Source: Candidatus Iainarchaeum sp. | GTDB taxonomy: Archaea > Iainarchaeota > Iainarchaeia > Iainarchaeales > JAAZKV01 | NCBI GenBank assembly: GCA_018691995.1 | Contig: JABHJM010000036.1 | Span: 1-6,627, forward strand | DNA length: 6,627 nucleotides | Direction of reading: 5' to 3' | Shown here: in pieces, positions 1 through 5,131 of the stretch | Layout: every line of letters begins with the position of its first letter | Numbering within the stretch: the first letter of the stretch is position 1 | The notes under the pieces: model-generated | The model's input: the letters and a program-made list of their open reading frames with translations, nothing else | What the model was told of the DNA's origin: nothing | Databases searched by the model: none | Made by a program: the position numbers and the translations under genes

Positions 1-537
1 AAATTTTAATCCTAAAAATTGGTCAAATGCAACTAATTTGAATTCATCTCCTTTATCAATTACACGATACCATGGATTGTCAGCATCTTTAAGTGCATTT
101 ATATCTCCTGGTTTTTGAATTTCTTTACTTCCTCTTTTGGTTCCCGCATCCCCAATCCAAACTAATCTTCCATCACTTTGAGTTGAATAATCCATAAACA
201 TTTGTAATTGTTCTGCTGAAATAGTCCTAGCTTTTTCTACAATAACAAGACGATATCTTTTCAAATTACCTAATGAAATTCTACTAATATGAGAAATGTC
301 AACTGCATTTACTCCAACTCCTTGTGGGTCTTGTAAAATAGTTTTTAGTGTATCTGGATCTCCAAGACCCTCATCACCATGTACAATTAGTACTCTTGGG
401 CTTCCAAGAACTGCTTCATATAATTCACAACCCATTGGGATTTCTCCACAATCAAGAATTCCACCCCACATTAAAATAAAGATTAATACTAGAACCATTA
501 CTACAACTCCAACCCCTTTTAGGGCCAAATCAATCAT
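1..537 (-). CDS. Membrane-anchored protein of unknown function, amidotransferase-like fold suspected (3' end outside window)
   Basis: An open frame of 179 codons runs from an ATG at 537 to the left edge without a stop, so the C-terminus is missing. Residues about 8-27 form one strongly hydrophobic helix, most simply a signal anchor that leaves the rest outside the cell. Two cysteines follow at 30 and 37. From about residue 47 the pattern is alternating hydrophobic strands and helices: a strand VLIVHGDEG, a region around RYRLVIVEKA, a helix with SAEQLQMFMDY, then a glycine-containing strand GRLVWIGDAG. This layout resembles class I glutamine-amidotransferase-like or DUF4350-type domains, but I see no convincing catalytic Cys/His pair, so an enzyme role is not claimed. 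An in-frame GTG at 558 could add seven residues; I prefer the ATG because it begins close to the anchor helix. The gene is divergent from the Sec61-beta gene and probably has its own TATA box in the shared spacer. The frame is clearly coding; the function is unknown. Confidence 0.8.
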   Translation of the reverse strand, partial: MIDLALKGVGVVVMVLVLIFILMWGGILDCGEIPMGCELYEAVLGSPRVLIVHGDEGLGDPDTLKTILQDPQGVGVNAVDISHISRISLGNLKRYRLVIVEKARTISAEQLQMFMDYSTQSDGRLVWIGDAGTKRGSKEIQKPGDINALKDADNPWYRVIDKGDEFKLVAFDQFLGLKF

Positions 538-571
538 ATTTTTGTCCACATCAATCACATTTATAAAGATT

Positions 572-594
572 CTTTATACTTTATTAATTTATAA
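572..594. promoter_or_regulatory. Divergent archaeal promoter region with overlapping TATA-like boxes
   Basis: The 91-base spacer between the divergent genes holds two TATA-like elements. One reads TTTATACTT on the plus strand (573-581), which would place a start near 602 and give a leader of about 27 bases to the Sec61-beta gene. The other reads TTATAAATT on the minus strand (586-594), which would place a start near 565 for the leftward gene. Both elements are AT-rich enough to serve either direction, so their assignment is tentative. Confidence 0.5.
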
Positions 595-617
595 TAAGAC
601 TCATAATATATAATAAT

Positions 618-623
618 GGTGGT
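618..623 (+). promoter_or_regulatory. Shine-Dalgarno-like site for the Sec61-beta gene
   Basis: GGTGGT ends five bases before the ATG at 629, and its GGTG matches the archaeal anti-SD complement. It decides the start: the nearby ATG at 616-618 is out of frame with the recognisable Sec61-beta sequence and overlaps this site. Confidence 0.6.
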
Positions 624-628
624 TAGAA

Positions 629-805
629 ATGGTAAAATTTACAAAAAATAAACCTTCAGAAGCAGGAGGGGGACCAAGCAGTGCAATTGGAATCATGCGA
701 TTCTTTGATGCTGATAGTAAAAGTCCAAAACTAAGCCCTTATTTTGTTCTTGGAGTATCACTTATTTTTGTTATTGCAATGCTCATTTGGGGCACAATGA
801 TATAA
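629..805 (+). CDS. Preprotein translocase subunit Sec61-beta (archaeal SecG-like)
   Basis: This small gene encodes 58 residues. Sec61-beta is the small non-essential-type subunit of the SecYE-beta protein-conducting channel in the archaeal and eukaryotic membrane. The family layout is complete. It has a polar N-terminus rich in Gly, Pro and Ser (residues 8-18), then the signature IGIMRFFDADSKSPKLSP at about 20-37, which matches the family pattern of a Gly-hydrophobic-MRFFDE segment followed by a Pro-Lys-containing turn. A single C-terminal membrane helix covers about 38-58. The length is normal for archaeal homologues. The start ATG at 629 has a GGTG element upstream. The stop is followed at once by an oligo-T stretch that may end the transcript. 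It is not next to secY or secE here, which is common in archaea. I am confident of the family from the motif alone. Confidence 0.93.
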   Translation: MVKFTKNKPSEAGGGPSSAIGIMRFFDADSKSPKLSPYFVLGVSLIFVIAMLIWGTMI

Positions 806-819
806 CTCTTTTTATATTA
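806..819 (+). promoter_or_regulatory. TATA box for a leaderless GNAT mRNA, overlapping an oligo-T terminator of the Sec61-beta gene
   Basis: Directly after the Sec61-beta stop lies a T5-containing stretch running into TTTATATTAT (811-820). The TATA centre near 814 is about 24 bases from the ATG at 838. This is the spacing expected if transcription starts at the start codon itself. The bases before that ATG show no Shine-Dalgarno element, in agreement with a leaderless transcript. The same T-run could terminate the upstream transcript, so terminator and promoter would share DNA. Confidence 0.6.
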
Positions 820-837
820 TAAAAAACATTTATTAAT

Positions 838-1302
838 ATGCAAATAAGAAAAGCAACAATAAACGATGCAGAACAAATTATTTCTTTTAAGAAAAAAACA
901 ATTCCCATTTGTGCTAAAAACTATTATTCAAAAGATATAATTGATCACTGGACTAATAATAGCACAGCTGAACATTTAATCGAATCCATTAAAAGTGATC
1001 GAGTTCGTTTTGTTGCAGAGGAAGAAGGTAAGATTATTGGAGAAGCTTCTCTTAATAAAGAAAAAAATTCGATTAAAACTTTATATGTCGATATTGATTT
1101 TCAAGGAAAGGGAATTGGAAAAGCACTATTTCAAAAGTGTGAAGACGAACTTAAAAAGAATGGAATAAAAAAGGTTGAAATTATTGCTGCACTTTGTTCA
1201 GAGAGTTTTTATGCATCAAGGGGTTATAAAAAAATAAAAAATAAATTAATTGACTTTTTTGGAATGAAAATGGAAAATGTAATAATGGAAAAAGAACTCT
1301 AA
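838..1302 (+). CDS. GNAT-family N-acetyltransferase
   Basis: This 154-residue protein fits the GNAT fold, which transfers an acetyl group from acetyl-CoA to an amine. It opens with the typical strand IRKATINDAEQI (residues 3-14). The central strand KTLYVDIDF leads into the acetyl-CoA pyrophosphate-binding loop QGKGIGKALF at about 89-98, a match to the Q/R-x-x-G-x-G/A motif. After the helix EDELKKNGIKKVEI comes the motif-B-like region ending in SESFYASRGYKKI at about 121-133, with the common 'FY-x-x-x-GY' signature. The length is that of a single-domain GNAT. The substrate cannot be told: candidates include protein N-termini, polyamines or small metabolites, and the sequence is not a clear RimI. 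No Shine-Dalgarno element precedes the ATG, and a TATA box sits at leaderless spacing. The stop codon directly abuts the ileS stop on the other strand. Confidence 0.9.
   Translation: MQIRKATINDAEQIISFKKKTIPICAKNYYSKDIIDHWTNNSTAEHLIESIKSDRVRFVAEEEGKIIGEASLNKEKNSIKTLYVDIDFQGKGIGKALFQKCEDELKKNGIKKVEIIAALCSESFYASRGYKKIKNKLIDFFGMKMENVIMEKEL
1228..1245 (-). terminator. Probable oligo-T termination zone for the ileS transcript
   Basis: On the minus strand this stretch reads as T-runs of six and seven separated by single A residues, about 60 bases past the ileS stop. Archaeal RNA polymerase terminates at oligo-T in the non-template strand, so ileS transcripts may end here, inside the antisense of the acetyltransferase gene. 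A shorter T5 at 1289-1293 is closer to the stop. This is position and composition evidence only. Confidence 0.35.
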
Positions 1303-4131
1303 CTATTTCTTTTTTATTTCAATTTTTACTTTTTGTTCTTTTATAACAAATTCAGTTCCTTCATTTTTTTCTAATTTTAAATCATCCGCTTGAACAGAAT
1401 TAGCAATTATTGTTCCAAAAGCCTCTATTGTTTTATTTATTAGTTCTGAATCAGTTTCAACGCTTACCCCAATTTTATCTTGTATGGTAAGTCCTATTTT
1501 CTTTCTAAGATCATTTATTTTTCTCATTATTTCTCTTGCTGCCCCTTCTTGCTCAAGTTCTGGAGTTAATTTTGTATCAAGTTCAACAAGTAATTCTTTT
1601 CCTTTTTTGATTTCTACCGCTTTTACATTTAACTCACTCATTATTGGTTGTTCTAATTCTTTTGTTAACTCAATTGGTGTTGTAATTATTACTTTTGCAA
1701 GAGGTTGTTTTACAGCTAATTTTACTTTGATTCTTTCATCAAGTCCTTTGCTTACAATTTCTCTCACTCCAACCATTTTTTCTTCTAAATCTAAATTAAT
1801 TAATTTTTTATTTGATTTTGGCCACTCTTCTAAATGTATTGAAGTATTTTTTTCAAAATTTTCTCCTCTTAAAGTTTGATAAATTTCTTCTGCAACAAAT
1901 GGAGTTATTGGCGCCATTACTTTTGATAAATTGTCTAGTGCAAATGCAAGTGTGTGGAATGCATTTTCTTTTTCTGCCCCCTCACTTTTGAATCGATCCC
2001 TACTCCTTCTTACAAACCAAGTTGATAAATCATCAACAAAACAAAGCACATCTGCACATACTTTTACAGTATTATAATCATCCAAATTAGTTGTTGAATC
2101 TTTTATTAATTTATGAGTTTTACTTATTATCCATTTGTCCATTACATCTTTTGACGAATCATCATCAAGCACTTTATTTTCACTAGCAAATAATTCATAA
2201 AACCTATTAACATTTGTTAAAATGTTTAATAATTTTCTACTTACTTCACGAAGTCCTTCGTCTGAAAAATTCATATCTTGTGCTTTCATTACTGGTGTTG
2301 ACATTAAGTAAAACCTAAATGCATCTGCTCCGTATTCGTCAAGTAATTTGTTTGGGTCAGTAAAATTTCCTTTTGATTTTGACATTTTATTTCCATCTTC
2401 TGCTAAAATGTTTCCATTTACTACACAGTGTTTAAACGGAGGTTTATCCATTAAAAGTACTCCAAGCACATGCATGTAATAGAACCATGCTCTTACTTGT
2501 CCAATATATTCGCTAATAAAATCTGCTGGAAAATGTTCCTTAAGCCATTTTTCATTTTCAAATGGAAAATGTTTTGAAGCATATGGCATTGAACCACTTT
2601 CAAACCAACAATCAAGTACTTCAGGAATTCTTTCCATTTCTTTTCCGCATTTACATTTTAGTTTTATTTTATCAACAATATGTTTATGCAAATCAACATT
2701 TGCTTCTACTTTTGTTGTAGCATTTTCTTGTAATTCTTTTACTGAACCAATTATTTTTTCTTCCCCACATTCACATTTCCAAACAGGGATTGCTGTTGCC
2801 CAAAATCTATTTCTTGAAATACTCCAATCCGGAGCGGTTTCTACAATATGATTAAATCTTGTTTCAACATTTTTTGGATGCCAATTAATCTCTTTTGCTT
2901 TTTTGATTAATTTTGGTTTTATCTTCCCAATATCAACAAACCAAGAATCAACTGCATTATAAATTAGTGGAGTTTCACACCTATAACAAAAAGGATAACT
3001 GTGATTGTGTTCTTTTGCTTCTACTAAAATACCTCGATTATATAAATCTTCTAAAACATCTCCGTCAAGTTTTTTGAACCATTTACCTTTCCATTGTTCT
3101 GGCCCCTTTTCAAGCAATCCATTTGCACCAATATGTTGTATTATTGGAAGATCATGTTTTCTAATTTGAAGATAATCAAATTCACCATAAATTGCCATGT
3201 GAACTAAACCAGTTCCATCTTCGCTTGTTACTTCTTCTCCACCATCAATTACATAAAATCCTTTTTTCCCTTCTGTGTCCATTTCATAAAGTGGTTCATA
3301 TTCAACATCAATTAATTTTTTTCCTTTGAACTCTTCTATTATTTTATAATCTTTAAATGTTGCATCAAGCAAATCTTTTGCTAGAATAAATTTCTTTCCA
3401 AACACATCAACTTTAGCGTAAGTTAGTTTTGGATTTACTGCTATTGCAACATTTCCAATTAATGTCCATGGCGTTGTTGTCCATGCAAGTAAATATTCAT
3501 CTTCGCTTCCTTTTATTTTGAATCCAACGGTGGCAGTTTTTTCAACAACATCTTTGTATGAATTATCCATTTGTATTTCTGAATTTGCAAGTGGTGTTTC
3601 ACATCTTGGACAATACATTAAAACTTTTTTCCCTTCATAAATAAATCCTTTATCATAAAGTTTTTTGAAAATACTCCAAACACTTTCCATATATGTTTGA
3701 TCCATTGTTTTATATGAATCATCAAACTCAATCCATTTCCCTATTCTTCCAACTGTTTTTTTCCATTCATCAACATATCCAAGAACTTTTGTTCTAGCAA
3801 CTTCGTTAAATTTGTCAACTCCCATTTCTTCAATTTGTTTTTTTTCTTTTATTTTTAAATCTTTTTCTACAATATTTTCGATTGGAAGTCCATGACAATC
3901 CCAACCCCATCGTCTTTCAACTCGATATCCTTTCATAGTATGGTATCTTGGAAATAAATCTTTTGTAATAAGTGACATTATGTGTCCGTGATGAGGCAAT
4001 CCTGTTGCAAATGGTGGGCCATCATAAAAAACATATTCATTATTTTTTGGTCTTTCCTCAACACTTCTTTCGAATACTTTATTCTTTTCCCAGTAATTGG
4101 TAATATTATCTTCTATTTCTTGTCGTTTCAT
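1303..4131 (-). CDS. ileS: Isoleucyl-tRNA synthetase (IleRS), full length
   Basis: The product, 942 residues, attaches isoleucine to tRNA-Ile using ATP. The class I signatures are intact: the HIGH box is HHGH at 47-50 after DGPPFATGLP, GWDCHGLPIE lies at 76-85, and KMSKS is at 582-586. The Cys-pair motif YCPRCETPLANSEI is at 173-186 and a related one is at 381-389. The CP1 editing domain has the threonine-rich AWTTTPWT (216-223) and GTGLVHMAIYGEFDY (306-320). WSISRNRFWATAIPVW (436-451) and DCWFESGSMPYAS (507-519) are usual synthetase landmarks, with further Cys pairs at 453/455 and 493/495. The anticodon-binding helical domain begins near 660 and a C-terminal domain ends in a lysine tail. The ATG at 4131 gives a standard N-terminus and has GTGA six bases upstream. 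The gene probably shares a transcript with the tRNA-Ile gene 21 bases upstream. The editing motif is one residue shorter than the usual AP-x-FGE-D-D-Y form. Confidence 0.97.
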   Translation of the reverse strand: MKRQEIEDNITNYWEKNKVFERSVEERPKNNEYVFYDGPPFATGLPHHGHIMSLITKDLFPRYHTMKGYRVERRWGWDCHGLPIENIVEKDLKIKEKKQIEEMGVDKFNEVARTKVLGYVDEWKKTVGRIGKWIEFDDSYKTMDQTYMESVWSIFKKLYDKGFIYEGKKVLMYCPRCETPLANSEIQMDNSYKDVVEKTATVGFKIKGSEDEYLLAWTTTPWTLIGNVAIAVNPKLTYAKVDVFGKKFILAKDLLDATFKDYKIIEEFKGKKLIDVEYEPLYEMDTEGKKGFYVIDGGEEVTSEDGTGLVHMAIYGEFDYLQIRKHDLPIIQHIGANGLLEKGPEQWKGKWFKKLDGDVLEDLYNRGILVEAKEHNHSYPFCYRCETPLIYNAVDSWFVDIGKIKPKLIKKAKEINWHPKNVETRFNHIVETAPDWSISRNRFWATAIPVWKCECGEEKIIGSVKELQENATTKVEANVDLHKHIVDKIKLKCKCGKEMERIPEVLDCWFESGSMPYASKHFPFENEKWLKEHFPADFISEYIGQVRAWFYYMHVLGVLLMDKPPFKHCVVNGNILAEDGNKMSKSKGNFTDPNKLLDEYGADAFRFYLMSTPVMKAQDMNFSDEGLREVSRKLLNILTNVNRFYELFASENKVLDDDSSKDVMDKWIISKTHKLIKDSTTNLDDYNTVKVCADVLCFVDDLSTWFVRRSRDRFKSEGAEKENAFHTLAFALDNLSKVMAPITPFVAEEIYQTLRGENFEKNTSIHLEEWPKSNKKLINLDLEEKMVGVREIVSKGLDERIKVKLAVKQPLAKVIITTPIELTKELEQPIMSELNVKAVEIKKGKELLVELDTKLTPELEQEGAAREIMRKINDLRKKIGLTIQDKIGVSVETDSELINKTIEAFGTIIANSVQADDLKLEKNEGTEFVIKEQKVKIEIKKK
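1306..1320 (+). terminator. Oligo-T stretch ending the acetyltransferase transcript
   Basis: Immediately after the GNAT stop the plus strand contains TTT, C and a T6 run (1310-1315). This is a plausible archaeal oligo-T terminator. It also encodes, on the opposite strand, the lysine-rich ileS C-terminus, so the T-richness has a second explanation. Confidence 0.4.
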
Positions 4132-4137
4132 TTTTCT

Positions 4138-4141
4138 TCAC
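4138..4141 (-). promoter_or_regulatory. Shine-Dalgarno-like GTGA for ileS
   Basis: The minus strand reads GTGA six bases before the ileS ATG, matching the archaeal anti-SD complement. It lies in the 21-base gap after the tRNA, so an mRNA whose 5' end is made by tRNA 3' processing would still carry a ribosome binding site. Confidence 0.5.
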
Positions 4142-4152
4142 TTTTTTTGGAG

Positions 4153-4227
4153 TGGGCGCGCGCGGATTTGAACCGCGGACCTTTAGTGTATAAGACTAAT
4201 GCTCTAACCGAGCTGAGCTACACGCCC
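4153..4227 (-). tRNA. tRNA-Ile, anticodon UAU
   Basis: The minus strand folds into a complete 75-base cloverleaf with no intron. The acceptor stem pairs GGGCGTG (4227-4221) with CGCGCCC (4160-4154), with one G-U pair, and the discriminator base is A (4153). The D stem is GCTC/GAGC with GG in the loop. The anticodon stem is TTAGT/ACTAA around the loop CTTATAC (4194-4188), which puts the anticodon TAT at 4192-4190 after the conserved U33 and before A37. The variable loop is AGGTC. The T arm is CGCGG/CCGCG with loop TTCAAAT. CCA is not encoded. A UAU anticodon reads AUA isoleucine codons, and the GGGC start, AGGTC variable loop and A73 resemble archaeal tRNA-Ile. Most archaea instead read AUA with a CAU tRNA carrying agmatidine, so this is a less common solution. 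The gene directly precedes ileS on the same strand, apparently in one transcription unit. Confidence 0.95.
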
Positions 4228-4242
4228 CTTGCCCCCTAAATT

Positions 4243-4270
4243 GAGATTTGATCTCTTTAGTTCTAAAGAG
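4243..4270 (-). repeat. Two overlapping inverted repeats in the tRNA-Ile/ileS leader
   Basis: CTCTTTAG (4253-4260) and CTAAAGAG (4263-4270) form a perfect 8-base inverted repeat with a two-base centre. GAGAT (4243-4247) and ATCTC (4251-4255) form a second 5-base repeat with a three-base loop. The two share bases 4253-4255, so as RNA hairpins they exclude each other. They lie between the TATA box and the tRNA 5' end. If transcription starts near 4264, only the second would be fully transcribed and the first could be a DNA operator. The function is unknown. Confidence 0.5.
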
Positions 4271-4284
4271 TTGAGAGAAATAAG

Positions 4285-4293
4285 ATTTATAAG
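4285..4293 (-). promoter_or_regulatory. TATA box for the tRNA-Ile(UAU)-ileS transcription unit
   Basis: The minus strand reads CTTATAAAT. It would place a start near 4264 and a 5' leader of about 37 bases before the tRNA. No closer TATA-like element is seen, and none can lie in the 21-base gap between the tRNA and ileS, so it is the best candidate promoter for both. Confidence 0.55.
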
Positions 4294-4420
4294 TATGACT
4301 AACTAGATTAAAATTTGAATTATTTGTGAATGGCGTATATGGCCAAACACCTTCTTATCATTTTTGTAGCCATAGTTAATTCCCTTTACATTTTGCTTAT
4401 AAAACTAGCGTTTTAGCCTT
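4294..4420. other. Intergenic stretch with a candidate structured RNA or micro-ORF
   Basis: This spacer separates the tRNA promoter from the membrane-protein gene. It contains a foldable element at 4338-4374: TATGGC pairs with GCCATA, then CAAA with TTTG after a two-base bulge, around a 15-base loop. The same stretch on the minus strand is a 17-codon frame from an ATG at 4373 to a stop at 4320, with a TATA-like TTTTATAAG (4396-4404) about 27 bases upstream, at leaderless spacing. A further hairpin, TAAAAC/GTTTTA (4400-4415), is followed on the plus strand by a T-rich run to 4434. No known RNA family was recognised, and C/D box motifs are absent. Coding and RNA readings are both unproven. Confidence 0.3.
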
Positions 4421-5065
4421 TTATTTCTTTTTTTCTGTTCCTTTTAGCTCTTTTACAATAGTTCTTGCTTCTTCTTTTAGAGCTAGGCCAAAGCTTATTC
4501 CAATTGCTAGCGCTGCTGCAATGACTACTCCCGCAAATGCTATTAGGAATACCATTTCAAGTAGTTGTGTTGGAAGATCAATTACATTTATTCCCATTAC
4601 AACTGCAATGTAAATAACCATTAGTTCAATTACAAGTCCAATTACTCTTCCAAGCGAATGTCCACTTGCCTCAATTGCATTTCTTGCATATCTTCCAATA
4701 ATCATTCCTGCTAAAACTACTACTCCTGCAATAATTATTTGAATTGCATAAAATAACCATATTCCAAGAACTTCATTAAGTGTCATTAAATTTACAATTT
4801 CTACTGCTTGTTTTAAGAAAATAAAGAAAATATACCATTTGATTATTGTTCCGGCAATTTCTGAAACATTTTTGTTTCCAACTGCTCCAAGAAGATTTTG
4901 TTCCTCAAACCAATCGTCAACTCCCATTTTACTAATCAATTTAGTAAGGATAAACTTTGCTGCAATTCCAACAACATAACCTAAAAGAATAGTTATAATT
5001 GCCCAAATAAGTCCTGGAAGGACTAATGCAACCGCCTCTGTCATTGCTGTAATAATTTGTTCCAT
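4421..5065 (-). CDS. Five-helix membrane protein related to the transmembrane region of MscS-like channels
   Basis: The 214-residue product is nearly all membrane helix. Hydrophobic segments are at about 11-37, 68-94, 99-123, 139-162 and 168-196, followed by a basic tail ending in three lysines. The small-residue-rich last helix, with LAIGISFGLALKEEART at about 186-202, resembles the conserved Gly/Ala helix found in archaeal and bacterial MscS-related proteins (the 'conserved TM helix' family, PF05552). The segment NLLGAVGNKNVSEIAGTIIKWYIF before helix 2 is also typical of those repeats. The soluble beta-domain that follows the pore helix in true MscS channels is absent, so a mechanosensitive channel function is not shown. 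The gene has its own TATA box (5102-5110) and a GTGAG element five bases before the ATG. On the minus strand no strong T-run follows its stop, so some readthrough toward the tRNA-ileS unit is possible. Confidence 0.85.
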   Translation of the reverse strand: MEQIITAMTEAVALVLPGLIWAIITILLGYVVGIAAKFILTKLISKMGVDDWFEEQNLLGAVGNKNVSEIAGTIIKWYIFFIFLKQAVEIVNLMTLNEVLGIWLFYAIQIIIAGVVVLAGMIIGRYARNAIEASGHSLGRVIGLVIELMVIYIAVVMGINVIDLPTQLLEMVFLIAFAGVVIAAALAIGISFGLALKEEARTIVKELKGTEKKK

Positions 5066-5070
5066 TTAAT

Positions 5071-5075
5071 CTCAC
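5071..5075 (-). promoter_or_regulatory. Shine-Dalgarno-like GTGAG for the membrane-protein gene
   Basis: GTGAG on the minus strand lies five bases before the ATG at 5065, supporting that start and a transcript with a short leader. Confidence 0.5.
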
Positions 5076-5101
5076 TGTTAAATTATAGAATGTTTCACAT
5101 A

Positions 5102-5111
5102 CTATATAAAC
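5102..5111 (-). promoter_or_regulatory. TATA box for the membrane-protein gene
   Basis: The minus strand reads GTTTATATAG, the best match to an archaeal TATA box in the window. Its centre is about 41 bases from the ATG at 5065, giving a leader of roughly 16 bases that includes the GTGAG element. It shows that this gene need not depend on the kinase gene upstream. Confidence 0.65.
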
Positions 5112-5131
5112 ATTGCTAAAGCTCTGTTCCG

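Noticed and set aside
296..613. Plus-strand 105-codon open frame
   Set aside because: It lies opposite the membrane-anchored protein gene and its product is low-complexity Thr/Ile/Pro-rich, as expected for an antisense shadow.
1484..1879. Plus-strand 131-codon open frame
   Set aside because: It is antisense to the C-terminal part of the clearly real ileS; the Ser/Phe-rich product is typical of a shadow frame.
4153..4227. Reading the tRNA as tRNA-Met or tRNA-Tyr
   Set aside because: With U33 and A37 fixed by the seven-base loop, the anticodon is UAU; CAU or GUA would need a shifted loop that breaks the anticodon stem.
3982..4239. Plus-strand 85-codon open frame
   Set aside because: It runs antisense through the ileS start and across the whole tRNA gene, so it cannot be a sensible protein gene.
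4320..4380. C/D box guide RNA in the spacer
   Set aside because: A near-match to a C box (ATGATAA, minus strand) is present, but no CTGA D box lies at a suitable distance on that strand.
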